Assembly: GCA_016188575.1 (NCBI GenBank)
Contig: JACPHN010000192.1
Location: forward strand, 3,735-67,734
From: Candidatus Schekmanbacteria bacterium
Lineage (GTDB): Bacteria; CSSED10-310; JACPHN01
Reading direction: 5' to 3'
DNA: 64,000 nucleotides
A program made the translations under genes and the position numbers. Position 1 is the first letter of the stretch. Each line of letters begins with the position of its first letter. The notes beneath the pieces were generated by a model. It did no database searches and was not told where the DNA came from. It saw nothing but the letters and a program-made list of their open reading frames with translations. Below are positions 17,795 to 27,322 of the stretch, piece after piece.

Positions 17795-19647
17795 GGGCGC
17801 ACGGCCGTCGCAGCGTCCTGTGGCACCGTGAACCTCCGACCGATCAGGGGAGCGATGTCAAGCACGTCCAGGAACGCGTGCTCCCGCAGCAGGTGCGGGT
17901 CGGAGGCGAGTATCACCCCCGGAACGGCGTGCGGGGTGGCGTTTGCGTGGTCGCCGCTCCAGGCGGAATCGTTCACCGACAGCGACAGTGCGTCGAGCTG
18001 ACCCAGCGCGCTTGCCGAGGAAGCGCGCCAGCCTTCGGCAAAGGCCACGGTAAGATCCGGCAAGTAGGGGAGGAATGGTCCCGGGAACAGCTCTTCCTTG
18101 AAATAGACTGCCTCGACGACGCGGTGTGGACCGTTGTTGAGCGCGAGCAAGGCGCGCCGCGCCTCGTCGCGAACGGCCATTGCCTCGGCTCCCGGTGAGA
18201 CGGTTCCGTGTTCGTCGCGACGCCGCAGATTGACCCAGATCTTGCCCATGCCCAGGGCGAAGGCTCGGGTTTTTGTCCAGTCGATCTCGCCTCCAACAAG
18301 CGCCGGCCGTCCCGCGCGGTCGCCTGCCAGGAGGCCGGCCTCTCGCAGCACGGTGTTGAGGCCGACAGTGTGGTCGTAGCTGGAAAAACCGTGGTCGGAG
18401 AGGACCACGAGAAGATCGTCCGGGCCAAGGGCCGCCTGAACCTCGCCGACCAGCCTGTCAAACGGATCGCAGACGGCCAACATCTGCTCGTCGAAGCGCT
18501 TCAGGTCACCGGGTCGATGGCGCGGGTGCTCAGGGTCGCGGAGGTGGTGGAGGACGTGAGCGGCGCGATCGGTCGCCTCGAACACGGCGAAGAGCAGTCC
18601 GCCGTCGGTAAGGCAGCGGTCCAGCCGCGCGCGAAAGAGCCGCAATCTCGCGTCGCCGACGGCCCGTAGCAAATCCGCAAACTGCGCGTCGGAAACGCAA
18701 CCGGCCTTCTTGGCCCAGGTATCGATTGCCCAGCCCATGGTGGGGAAGAGCCCGTGCCGCGCGGCGAGCTCGGCCGCGAGCTCGGGCGGCCGGGATAGGA
18801 CCTCGCTTTCCGTGGTGGGGTCGATCTGCAGCGGTCCCACATAGAGGCAGGTCATGTCCGGACCCGAGGAGTGATCCTCCACGCCGAACGAAAAGCGGGT
18901 GACGGCGAACCGTCCATCCGGGCCGCGCAGGCGCACCCACGGCGAGGTTTCACCGGGTAGGAGGGAGACGACGTCCTGGCCTTCGACGCTCACCTCGACC
19001 TTGCCGAAGCGCCCCCCTTCTACGCTCGCCCGCAAGCTAAGGCGCAGGTGGGCCTGGCCGTGCATTGCCCCGGTCGCGCGTGGCCCCGGCCAGGGAATGG
19101 CGACGACGTGCAAAGATCCCGCGGTGACCGCGCCGCGCCAACTGCCGTCAGCGGCCAGATGGAGAGCGTCGCCGGGGGAGCTGTCGCCCGGCCTGCGGAG
19201 CGCGATCGCGCCGTACACCCCCGAGGAATCGAACAGGTCGGGCACGCCGAGGCCACACAGCACGCTTGCCGCGCCGTTTCCGGGTGGATAAGAGACCGGC
19301 GCAAAGAGCGCCGTCGCCGGAATCCCGGCGGCCGCGACGCGGTCCCAGACCGCGACTCCGGCCCGCGGGGCATTTCCGGACAGCGGCATGGTCGCCGATT
19401 CCGGGAGGTAGGAACCGCGGCGCCGGCGAATGAAATCCACGATTCCGTGAGCACCGGGAGGCAGCCCGGTAACGATCGAGCTCCACGCTACCGGCGACTG
19501 GGGAGGATTGGTGGTCTTGAGGCGGCCAAGGCACCCGCGCCGGCCGAGCCGCGCCAACCCCGGCAGCGCTCCAGCCGCAATCCATTGCTCGCACCACCGC
19601 GGATCGAGCCCGTCCAGGCCAATCACGACCACGCGCGGCGGCGTCAT
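17791..19647 (-). CDS. Alkaline-phosphatase-superfamily enzyme (type I phosphodiesterase-like)
   Basis: A 618-residue metal-dependent hydrolase. The first metal-site Asp lies in VVVIGLDGLDPRW, the nucleophile region is NPPQSPVAWSSIVTG, and VVLSDHGFSSYDHTVGLN plus GDHANATPHAVPGVIL supply the remaining Asp/His ligands. The family includes nucleotide pyrophosphatases, phosphodiesterases and phosphotransferases acting on phospho-headgroups. No signal peptide is seen, so it looks cytoplasmic. It lies 2 nt after thioredoxin and overlaps the GHL13 lipoprotein, indicating one operon. Confidence 0.82.
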   Translation of the reverse strand: MTPPRVVVIGLDGLDPRWCEQWIAAGALPGLARLGRRGCLGRLKTTNPPQSPVAWSSIVTGLPPGAHGIVDFIRRRRGSYLPESATMPLSGNAPRAGVAVWDRVAAAGIPATALFAPVSYPPGNGAASVLCGLGVPDLFDSSGVYGAIALRRPGDSSPGDALHLAADGSWRGAVTAGSLHVVAIPWPGPRATGAMHGQAHLRLSLRASVEGGRFGKVEVSVEGQDVVSLLPGETSPWVRLRGPDGRFAVTRFSFGVEDHSSGPDMTCLYVGPLQIDPTTESEVLSRPPELAAELAARHGLFPTMGWAIDTWAKKAGCVSDAQFADLLRAVGDARLRLFRARLDRCLTDGGLLFAVFEATDRAAHVLHHLRDPEHPRHRPGDLKRFDEQMLAVCDPFDRLVGEVQAALGPDDLLVVLSDHGFSSYDHTVGLNTVLREAGLLAGDRAGRPALVGGEIDWTKTRAFALGMGKIWVNLRRRDEHGTVSPGAEAMAVRDEARRALLALNNGPHRVVEAVYFKEELFPGPFLPYLPDLTVAFAEGWRASSASALGQLDALSLSVNDSAWSGDHANATPHAVPGVILASDPHLLREHAFLDVLDIAPLIGRRFTVPQDAATAVRP

Positions 19648-19649
19648 GT

Positions 19650-19973
19650 TCAGTCACATCGGAGGAGCGTCTGAATCTTCTCCTCGATCTTGCGTTTGGA
19701 CGTCGAACCGACGAGCCGGCCGACTTCAGTTCCCTCGCGCATGAACACGATTGTGGGCACGCTCATCACGCGCAACTGCGCCGCCAGGTCCGGAGCCTCG
19801 TCGAGATCCACCTTCGCGATGAACACCTCGCCCTGGTACAGCCGGGCCAGCTCGGCGACGGTCGGCTCGAGTTGCTTGCACGGGCCGCACCATTCGGCGC
19901 CGAAGTCGAGCAACACCGGTAGCGGCTGACTCCTGGCCTCGTCCAGGCTCTTCACTCTCTGCAGGCTGTGCAT
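19650..19973 (-). CDS. trxA: Thioredoxin
   Basis: A 107-residue thioredoxin with the active site WCGPC (DFGAEWCGPCKQLEP), the cis-Pro loop MSVPTIVFM and the usual length for the family. It reduces disulfides in the cytoplasm with electrons from thioredoxin reductase. The ATG at 19973 is preferred: AAGGAC lies about 9 nt upstream, and an ATG at 20003 lies inside dsbD. It directly follows dsbD; since DsbD draws electrons from cytoplasmic thioredoxin, the two probably form one redox relay. Confidence 0.92.
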   Translation of the reverse strand: MHSLQRVKSLDEARSQPLPVLLDFGAEWCGPCKQLEPTVAELARLYQGEVFIAKVDLDEAPDLAAQLRVMSVPTIVFMREGTEVGRLVGSTSKRKIEEKIQTLLRCD

Positions 19974-19989
19974 GTCTGTCTTGTCCTTT

Positions 19990-21861
19990 TCAAGTAACGG
20001 CATCGAGTCTTTCCAGGAATTGCTTGGGAGCTTCGAAGCTGGTGAGGCGGAGCGACTCGATTTCGTTTCCGGAGCGGTCGATGATCAGCACCGCCGGGAC
20101 GCCCTGAACGTCGAAACGCCGGCGCAGCGCCTCCACTTCCGGAGATCCGGTCCTGGTCATGTCGGCCCTGAGGAGCACGAAGTCGCGCAACCGGTTCGCC
20201 ACCTCGCGGTCGCTGAAGGTAACGAGGTCGAGCTCGTGGCACGGCACGCACCAGGCCGCGGAAAAATCGATGAGCACGGGTTTTCCCTCCTGGGCGGCGC
20301 GCGCGAGCAGCTCGTCAGAGAACGTTGCGAAGGTCGTTTTCGCGGGGGTGGCGGTCTGCAAGTAGAGATCGGCGAAAGGAACCGCGGCAAACAGCGCGAT
20401 CGCCGGGAGCTGCAGTGCACGCAGCGGCCTGGAGCCACCGAGGCGGTAGGCGGAAACCGCGAGAGCTGCCGCCGCTCCCAGGCCCAGTATCCAGATGCCG
20501 GCGCGCAGGGCCGGAGGAGGCAGGATGGGCATCAGGAAATAAAGCGCCATGCCCAGGAGCACGCAACCGAAAAACTGCTTTACCCAGACCATCCACGCGC
20601 CTGCTCGCGGCAACGCGTGCAGGGAACCGGAGAAAAGCGCGAGCGCCAGAAGCGGAGTTCCGAGCCCGAGAGACAGGACGAAGAACATCCAGAAGCCGCG
20701 CACCGGGTCTCCGATGGACGCCACGTACGCCAGGAGGCCGATGACGAACGGTCCGACACAGGGCGCCGCAACGATGCCCACAACCAGTCCCATGGCGAGG
20801 GCGCCGAGCAAGCCGGTGCGCGCCGTGGCGCTACCTCCGAGCGCCACCGGAATGCGGAGCTCGTAGATGCCGAACATGCTCAAGGCCAGCGCCACCATGA
20901 CCGCGGCCATGGCGATCAGCACGGCCGGCTGCTGCAGGAAGCCGCCAAACATGCGACCCGTCAATGCGGCGGCGACGCCGAGGGTCGAATACGTGAGGCC
21001 CATGCCGAGCACATAGAGGCTGCTGAGGGCGGCGACGCGGCGCGGCCCCGCCTGGCTCTGCCCGCCGAAGAAGGAAATGGTGATCGGGACCAACGGATAG
21101 ACGCACGGCGTCAAGCTCAGGCCGAGACCGGCGAGATAGAGAGCCGCGATGAGGCCGATGGTTCCCGTGCTCGCGGCGAGGCGGGCGAGCTCACTTGCGG
21201 GAGCGGCCTTCGCCGCAGGAACCGCCGCGCCGGTGGCGGCACCGGCGGCCGCACCGGTGGCGGGCGCACCATCCGAAAAGATTTCCGGATAGGCCAAAAC
21301 AGGAGCAGACCCGGGGGCAGCCACGTCGATCTCGAAAGGAATGGTAGCTGTCGCTGGCGGAACGCACCGCCGGTCGTCACAGGCCTGATAGGCGAGAACG
21401 AAGGACGTGGACAGCGCCTGCTTGGGCAGATCGGGCGCCGGTGTGACCGGAAACCGCAGCAGGATCGTACCTTCGTAGACAAGCACCGGCTTGTCGGCAA
21501 AGCCGAGCGCCTCTTCGACTGGTTCCGGGTAGGTTACGGGGCCGAACGCCAGGCCGGCGACGTCGGGAAGTCGGAGCTCGGTGGCGATGTAGTATTCTTC
21601 CAGCGGCTTGTGGGCCTGAAGGTGCCAACCGTTTTCGATGTCGACGCGGACGGCGAGGTGAAACGGCGAGCCGGGGACGACCTCGCGAACGGAGGCAAGC
21701 GCTTCGGCCTCGAGGATTTTGGGTTTCTTTGGAGTCGCCGGCGAATCTATGGCGGGGGCGTCGACGGCCGTGGCGAAGAGCCAAAAAGCTGCCGTCAACA
21801 AACCGGAGACAACGGGCGAGCACATTCGTCGCATGGCAGTTGACTTTCGGAGCGTGGCCAC
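19990..21861 (-). CDS. dsbD: Thiol:disulfide interchange protein DsbD
   Basis: A 623-residue protein with all three DsbD modules. The periplasmic N-terminal domain has the redox pair in LAYQACDDRRCVPP. About eight membrane segments carry the two conserved cysteines in SLTPCVYPLVPI and AAPCVGPFVIG. The C-terminal thioredoxin-like domain has AAWCVPCHELDL. It carries electrons from cytoplasmic thioredoxin to periplasmic thiol proteins. The GTG at 21861 is chosen because GAGGCAGG precedes it and it lies 10 nt after the TPR gene's stop. An alternative ATG at 21834 gives a shorter signal peptide. Confidence 0.93.
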   Translation of the reverse strand: MATLRKSTAMRRMCSPVVSGLLTAAFWLFATAVDAPAIDSPATPKKPKILEAEALASVREVVPGSPFHLAVRVDIENGWHLQAHKPLEEYYIATELRLPDVAGLAFGPVTYPEPVEEALGFADKPVLVYEGTILLRFPVTPAPDLPKQALSTSFVLAYQACDDRRCVPPATATIPFEIDVAAPGSAPVLAYPEIFSDGAPATGAAAGAATGAAVPAAKAAPASELARLAASTGTIGLIAALYLAGLGLSLTPCVYPLVPITISFFGGQSQAGPRRVAALSSLYVLGMGLTYSTLGVAAALTGRMFGGFLQQPAVLIAMAAVMVALALSMFGIYELRIPVALGGSATARTGLLGALAMGLVVGIVAAPCVGPFVIGLLAYVASIGDPVRGFWMFFVLSLGLGTPLLALALFSGSLHALPRAGAWMVWVKQFFGCVLLGMALYFLMPILPPPALRAGIWILGLGAAAALAVSAYRLGGSRPLRALQLPAIALFAAVPFADLYLQTATPAKTTFATFSDELLARAAQEGKPVLIDFSAAWCVPCHELDLVTFSDREVANRLRDFVLLRADMTRTGSPEVEALRRRFDVQGVPAVLIIDRSGNEIESLRLTSFEAPKQFLERLDAVT

Positions 21862-21871
21862 GGCACCTGCC

Positions 21872-24460
21872 TCAGGGCGCTCCGTGGCCGTTTCCTCGGA
21901 TATTCTTGCGCAGCCGCTTCATGACCTCCTTGGCATCTCGGAAGGCCGGATCAGTGGCGACCACGACGTCCAGCATCTGGAAGGCGTCCTTGTGTTGCCC
22001 TTTCTGTTCGAGTGCGAGGGCCAGCTCATAGCGCACGGCGACCTGGTCACGGGGGGCGCGGCCCGGGATGGACAGCGCCCGCTCGAACTGCTGGATGGCT
22101 TCGTCGAGCATTCCCTTTTCGAAGAAGCAGATCCCCAGCTCGCTGGCGCAGGAAAACGCGAGCTTTTCCGACCCGGACGCCAGGCGGAAGGAGCGAATGG
22201 CCTCATCGATGAGCCCCATGCCCTTGTAGGCCGTGGCCAGCTCGTAGTGGCTCTCGTAATTGTCGCCGACCTTCTCGCTGACCTTCTGAACGAGCTCATC
22301 GTAGATCGCGTGCAGGCTGTCCTCGACCGAGGCCTCCTCAAAGGGGTTGGAGTCGCGCATGGCCGGGTCGGAAAACGGTGAATACGCGGGATCGAGGTGT
22401 TCCTCGGCGGCGCCGGCGAGCGAGAAGAGGTCTTCTACGACGGACTCGGAGACGTGGTTGTGGCCGGCGGTGGCCGGGACGTCCAGGACGAGCTCACGGC
22501 GGGAGCTGAACAGCTCGTCGAGGGCTTCGGGAGCTTCCGTGGGGGGGCGCATGAGCCCTGGCGGAGCGGCGGAGGCTGCTTCGCGGGCCGGTGGGGAGGC
22601 ACTCGGTGCCGGCTGCCGGGGGGGCGGTGCGGGGAGCGTCCGCGGCGGCGGGGCGACGCCGGCGTCTGTTTCCTGCAAGCTGATGTCGGGGATGACGGGT
22701 GCCTGGCGCGCCGCCGGAGGTTGGATTCGCGGGCTCGGCGTTGCGACAGGTTTTGCCACCGGCCGCGCCGGAAGCTCAGGCCGGGCCGCCGGCGGTACTG
22801 CCGGCGGTGCCACCGGCGTCTTGGCGGGGGGGGTGGCAATGATGTCGGTCTTGGCGAGGAGCTGCTCGAGCTCGCCCAGGGCGCTCCGGCGCTTCGCCTT
22901 GGCAGACGGGGCGGCCGCCGGCGGTGGCGCTTGCTTTTCGGCGCGTTCGCCTCGGGCGAGCGCCGCGATGCTGCGCAAGTCTACCCCGCCCCGCTCGACA
23001 TCGATATCGACGATGATTTCCTCTTCCCATGGGCCCGGTGGCAGCGCTTCCTTCTTTCCAGGTGCCGGAGATTCCAGGAGCATGCCGCCGGTGCCCTCGA
23101 GCGATCGTGCGCGCGCTTCGGCCGCGGGCTGCTGGGGTTGCTCGAAATGCAGGCCCATGGTGGGGTGCTCGTGGAGGTCCAGAGAGGGACGCGCGGGTGC
23201 CTGCGCCGCAACCGGCGGCGCCGCCGGCTTGATATCGGGCGCTCTCGGAACCGCTCGCGGCAGCGGCATGCGGGGCGCGGGGGCTTCGACGCGCGCGGGG
23301 CGTAGCTTCGCGATTTGTTCCTTGACTTCTCGGTTGTCAGGCTCGATCTTGAGGAGCTCCTCAAGGACGTTGATCGCGCGATCCGTCTCGCCTGCTCGCA
23401 CGTGATGGGTGCCCAGAAGCTGGTAGGTGCGCGCGAGGCCTGGCTGGTCTTTCAGGCGCTGATAGACCATGACCATGCGGTCGAGGACCTCGACGGGCAT
23501 TCCTTCGTGATCGACGATCTTGCGCAGGAGCTCTTCGGCGAGGTTCCATTCGCCGCGCTCGAGATAGCCGTCGACGACGAAGAGATATTCGCGGAATGCG
23601 GCGGCCGTATCGCCCAGGTGCAGATACAGAGCAGCCAGATTCTCGCGAACCCCGACCTGGTCCGGGTCCAGCTTGACAATTTTCTCGAAGCAGGTGCGCG
23701 CCTGGCTGTACTCTCCCAGCTCTCCGAGAGCCGTCCCGCGCAGGAACAGGACCTGCAAGTCATCGGGCTGGCGTTGCGCCAGCCAGGCGAGAGATTCGGC
23801 GGCTTCCTCGAAATGCCCTTGTCCGATCAACAGCGTCGCCAGCGCCTTTATGGCCTGAGGGTGTTCGGGGTTGAGCGAGACGGCGCGCCGGTAAACGCGC
23901 ATCGCCTCGTCGTGCGAGCCGCGTTTTACCAGGCCCGCGGCGATGTTGATGTACTCGAGAACGGCGTCGTCCACGAAGCTCTCGCGGTAGTAGAGCTCCG
24001 CGAGTCGATAGCGGATGCCGAGGTTTTCGGGATCCAGGTTGACGACTTGACGGTAGGTGTCGAGCGCCTTGCGCACTTCCCCGCGCTCGGCAAACTTGTC
24101 CCCCACGAACTTGAAATGCTCGGCTGCCTCGCGAGAGAGGCCCTGCTGTGCGTAAAGCTGCCCCAGTCTGAAGTAGACTTCCGGCGCGTCCTTGACGAGG
24201 CGAAGCGTCTTCTTGCACAGCGCGATGGCCTGCGGCACGAAGCCTTCTTTCTCGAAGAGCTGAGCGCTCCGCAGAAACTGCTCCACCGCTTTGTGTTGAT
24301 CGCCCTTGCGCAGGTAGAGATCGCCGAGCTGATTGATGAGGTTCCGGTCCTCTGGAGCGTGATCCAGCAGCTTCTTGGCGGTATCGATGGCTTCGTCCCA
24401 GCGCTCGGCGCGGGCGAGCTTGTCGACGCGCTGGAGCAGTTTTCGATTCTCCCTGACCAT
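21872..24460 (-). CDS. Large TPR-repeat protein
   Basis: An 862-residue soluble protein. Residues about 1-390 form an array of some eleven TPR units (for example AIDTAKKLLDHAPEDRNLIN, EEAAESLAWLAQRQPDDLQV). Residues about 395-690 form a Pro/Ala-rich, probably disordered linker. Residues about 715-850 form a second TPR block (HYELATAYKGMGLIDEAIRS). There is no signal peptide or catalytic motif. It is the first gene of the run leading to dsbD, trxA, the phosphatase-like and the GHL13 genes, spaced by 10 nt, so it may act as a scaffold for that envelope system. Similar proteins are common in deltaproteobacteria; their roles are mostly unknown. Confidence 0.8.
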   Translation of the reverse strand: MVRENRKLLQRVDKLARAERWDEAIDTAKKLLDHAPEDRNLINQLGDLYLRKGDQHKAVEQFLRSAQLFEKEGFVPQAIALCKKTLRLVKDAPEVYFRLGQLYAQQGLSREAAEHFKFVGDKFAERGEVRKALDTYRQVVNLDPENLGIRYRLAELYYRESFVDDAVLEYINIAAGLVKRGSHDEAMRVYRRAVSLNPEHPQAIKALATLLIGQGHFEEAAESLAWLAQRQPDDLQVLFLRGTALGELGEYSQARTCFEKIVKLDPDQVGVRENLAALYLHLGDTAAAFREYLFVVDGYLERGEWNLAEELLRKIVDHEGMPVEVLDRMVMVYQRLKDQPGLARTYQLLGTHHVRAGETDRAINVLEELLKIEPDNREVKEQIAKLRPARVEAPAPRMPLPRAVPRAPDIKPAAPPVAAQAPARPSLDLHEHPTMGLHFEQPQQPAAEARARSLEGTGGMLLESPAPGKKEALPPGPWEEEIIVDIDVERGGVDLRSIAALARGERAEKQAPPPAAAPSAKAKRRSALGELEQLLAKTDIIATPPAKTPVAPPAVPPAARPELPARPVAKPVATPSPRIQPPAARQAPVIPDISLQETDAGVAPPPRTLPAPPPRQPAPSASPPAREAASAAPPGLMRPPTEAPEALDELFSSRRELVLDVPATAGHNHVSESVVEDLFSLAGAAEEHLDPAYSPFSDPAMRDSNPFEEASVEDSLHAIYDELVQKVSEKVGDNYESHYELATAYKGMGLIDEAIRSFRLASGSEKLAFSCASELGICFFEKGMLDEAIQQFERALSIPGRAPRDQVAVRYELALALEQKGQHKDAFQMLDVVVATDPAFRDAKEVMKRLRKNIRGNGHGAP

Positions 24461-24622
24461 GAAAGTTCTCGCGATATCCAGAAAAAGGTGTCGGTGCGCT
24501 TACGCGCCGATGAAAGGCCGCGCTCGGCCAGGACCGTGGATGCCCTGCTCTCAAGATGTTACCAAGCGCGGCGGCCCAGTGTCAACCGCCGCGCGCGAAC
24601 CCCCGCTCCTGCCGGCGCCGGT

Positions 24623-25675
24623 TCAGGAGGCGGCTGTCGCGGCTCCCTGCTGCGCTCGAAACGCGTCCCGCGCGCTCAGGACCTCATCGAGCTCCTGCTG
24701 GCTGTAGAGCTTTCCAACGAGCTTCTGGCGCACGTCCAGAGCAGTCTTCAGATAGTCCGCCAGTTGTTCCTTCGAAGGGGGAGCGATCACCGTCATCCCC
24801 TGTCCCTGCAAGGCCACCAGGGCGTTGCGATTGTCCTCACGGGTCAAGGTTCGTAGCTTCACACATAGCTTGCCGGCTTCTTCGCGCACGATCGCCTGCA
24901 GCTCCGGGGTCAGTTTGTTCCAGATCGCGTTGCTCACCACGACGCCGCCGGAACCCCAGGCGAGCGGGATGCCGCTGACATACTTGAGACGTGAGTGCCA
25001 CTGCAGCGCGACGGCCCCCGCGGGCGGTGCGTAGGTCGTGTTGATCATTCCGGTCTGAAGCTGCGTGAGGACGTCGGGGAGCGCCAAGGGCACGGGGTTT
25101 ACGCCAAACGCCCGGTACAGCTCCTCGCTCAGGAGGTCGCCCTCCCAGGACCACGCCTTCACGGCGGGGTTGGCGAAATCTTGCTGCGACTTGATTTCGA
25201 TGTTGCTGAAGAAATGGACGAAACCGGCCTCAGTGAAGCCGAGCAAAACGAATCCTTTGTCCAGGAACCGCTGCTCAAAGCTCTTCTGGACCTTGTCCAA
25301 AACGTAATCCACTTCCTCGTTGGATGCAAACATGAACGGAAGATCAAGCACGTGAATACTGGGAAGAATCTCGGCGAGCCCGATGCCGGTAATGCCCGCG
25401 GCACTGAGCTGGCCCAGGCGCATCTTTCTCACCATGTCCTTCTCGTCGCCGCTGACGCCTCCGGCGAACACCTTGAACTTCACTCGTCCGCCGGATCGCT
25501 CCTGGACGATGCGGTCGGCCTCCCGCATTGATTTTACCCACACGGTGCCTTCGGGTGCCAGCGTTGCGAACTTGATCGTGACCGGTGCGGACTCGTCCGC
25601 TTGCGCGGTGGGCACGCTGGTCGCGGCGAGCAGCAGTGCCGTGATCGCCATGGCAGAGTAGATTCGAGCGCTCAT
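24623..25675 (-). CDS. DctP-type TRAP transporter substrate-binding protein
   Basis: A 350-residue periplasmic solute receptor. The signal peptide is MSARIYSAMAITALLLAATS...AQA. The DctP fold is recognisable from VTIKFATLAPEGTVWVK, FKVFAGGVSGDEKDMVRKM, VLDLPFMFASNEEVD and the ligand-site region GMINTTYAPPAGAVALQWHS. The ATG at 25675 follows GGAGA by 7 nt. Upstream lies a TatT lipoprotein, its known partner in TPR-protein-associated TRAP systems. The dctQ/dctM permease genes are not in the window. The substrate cannot be predicted. Confidence 0.88.
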   Translation of the reverse strand: MSARIYSAMAITALLLAATSVPTAQADESAPVTIKFATLAPEGTVWVKSMREADRIVQERSGGRVKFKVFAGGVSGDEKDMVRKMRLGQLSAAGITGIGLAEILPSIHVLDLPFMFASNEEVDYVLDKVQKSFEQRFLDKGFVLLGFTEAGFVHFFSNIEIKSQQDFANPAVKAWSWEGDLLSEELYRAFGVNPVPLALPDVLTQLQTGMINTTYAPPAGAVALQWHSRLKYVSGIPLAWGSGGVVVSNAIWNKLTPELQAIVREEAGKLCVKLRTLTREDNRNALVALQGQGMTVIAPPSKEQLADYLKTALDVRQKLVGKLYSQQELDEVLSARDAFRAQQGAATAAS

Positions 25676-25784
25676 GATTGGTCTCCACGTGTTGATGACG
25701 GGCGGCCCCGCGCGCTGCCGCAATGTCCGGGGCGTGCACAAGACGACGGGCGTGAGGGCGCGCTGGGATGATCTCGCGTAGGCA

Positions 25785-26789
25785 CTAAAAGAGGTCGTCG
25801 GCCATCTGGAGGAGCCACCTCGCCTTGTGTTTGGAGAGCGCCGTCACCAGATCTTGTCCCGGAAGGATGTCGTCTTTGGAAGCCAGCACCTTGCGCAGCT
25901 CGCTTTCGAAGAGCTCACGATCCTGTGCCTGGACCGCCAGGAAGCGAGCGCGGTAGATCGGGATCAGCATCAGCTTGCCTTCGTTTATCTCCTCCGCGCG
26001 CTTGAAGTGCTGTTCGGCGAGATCGGGCTTGCCACCCAGTGCCTTGGGGAGCCCGCCGTACCAGGCGGCGAAGAATAGGTGAGCGCCGCCCATGAAATAG
26101 CGCTCGTCGAGCTCCACGAGCCGTTCCATGATCGTTACGACGAGCGGCGCCTCCGAGACGACGGCGATATTGTCACGGCTCAGATTGACCAGGTTGCCCC
26201 AGCCATAGGCCATCCAAAACAGCGCGGGAACGTCGTCCTTGGACGCCTTCGCCAGCGCCCTGGTCAACGCGGCGACGCGACCTTCGGCGGCGGCAGCGCG
26301 ACCTTCGAGCGCGGCCACGATCTCGGGATTACGTTCCGCAACGACGGTGGTCGCGTACCCCTTGCACCGCTGATAAAAATCACGAGCGCGGGCGCGGGCG
26401 AGGTCGGATCGCGCGGGGTCTTCGAGCTCCCACCGCTCGGCCTCATCCTGCGGAAAGGCCAGGGCGTAGGATCCATAAGCGCGCGCCAGCAAGACCCGGA
26501 GGCGCTGGTTCGTCGGCTCGGCAAGGTGTACGGCTTCGAGAATCTTGATGTTTCCGGCCAGCGCATCGCGGGCGAAGTCGAGATCCCGCTCGCCTTCGAG
26601 CGCCGGCATGGCCTCCTCCACGATCGGCATGGCGCGCTTGATGGCGTAGCGCCGCAACGAGCAACCGCTGGTACACATTCCGGCGAGCACCAGGACCGCC
26701 AGCAGGGTCACTGCCGAGCGCGGCGCGAGGGAAGGCACGGAGGGGAGGGAGAGCTTGTCCGGCAACGGATGGGCGGCGACGCGGCTCAC
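25785..26789 (-). CDS. TatT-type TRAP-associated lipoprotein
   Basis: A 334-residue lipoprotein (lipobox-like CTSGC near residue 43) of the TatT family, helical TPR-like proteins that pair with DctP receptors of TRAP transporters. Diagnostic stretches are DLDFARDALAGNIKILEAVH, LLARAYGSYALAFPQDEAER and FWMAYGWGNLVNLSRDN. TatT proteins form trimers that bind the receptor and may pass hydrophobic ligands to it. It is followed by the DctP gene after about 110 nt. The likely membrane component is missing locally, so the pair may serve a permease coded elsewhere. Confidence 0.83.
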   Translation of the reverse strand: MSRVAAHPLPDKLSLPSVPSLAPRSAVTLLAVLVLAGMCTSGCSLRRYAIKRAMPIVEEAMPALEGERDLDFARDALAGNIKILEAVHLAEPTNQRLRVLLARAYGSYALAFPQDEAERWELEDPARSDLARARARDFYQRCKGYATTVVAERNPEIVAALEGRAAAAEGRVAALTRALAKASKDDVPALFWMAYGWGNLVNLSRDNIAVVSEAPLVVTIMERLVELDERYFMGGAHLFFAAWYGGLPKALGGKPDLAEQHFKRAEEINEGKLMLIPIYRARFLAVQAQDRELFESELRKVLASKDDILPGQDLVTALSKHKARWLLQMADDLF

Positions 26790-27260
26790 TGAAGTACCTC
26801 CGGGTAGTCGTGCGGGCGATGTGCTCGATGGGAACGCCGCAAGCGGGTGCTAGAATAGAGGACGTGTCGGCCGGTGTCAACCGTATGCCCGCGTCCGAAT
26901 CCACCGCCTGGCCCCCCTCCGTCCCTCCCCTTCAGGGAGGGTTATCGGCCTACCCAGAGCGTACACCAGGAACTTCAGGTTCTCGCCGACCGGCCTGGTG
27001 TAGCCGAGATAATGATGCGTCTCGATCATGCTGTCGAAGAACCGCTCCTCCCCGGTGCGGCGAACCTGGCGGAAATCCAGGGGCCGGACGCGCGACAGGT
27101 CGCCCTGTACCGGAGAACAGGGTGAGCAGTGGCATGCGGGCCGGCCGGCGATGCAAAACGATGTTGCTCCTGGCCACGAACCGCACCGGCGGCAGCTCGA
27201 CCAACAAGGATGCTGGCCCTTGACCTGTGATACACGTTGTCGCGCTCCCACGCGCATTTC

Positions 27261-27278
27261 GGCGCGATGAATCGCGCC
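27261..27278. repeat. REP-like palindrome, copy 3
   Basis: GGCGCGAT-GA-ATCGCGCC, same family as 8073-8092. It forms an inverted pair with the copy at 27303-27322, so the two can also pair with each other. Confidence 0.55.
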
Positions 27279-27302
27279 GCTACTGTCACGCAAAGAGCGT
27301 AG

Positions 27303-27322
27303 GCGCGCGATTCATCGCGCGC
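27303..27322. repeat. REP-like palindrome, copy 4
   Basis: GCGCGCGAT-TC-ATCGCGCGC, a 9-bp stem, 24 nt from copy 3 and inside repeat R2. Confidence 0.55.

Noticed and set aside
19972-21843. A 623-codon plus-strand frame
   Set aside because: It mirrors dsbD, which has all its cysteine motifs; the plus-strand product is low-complexity and charged.
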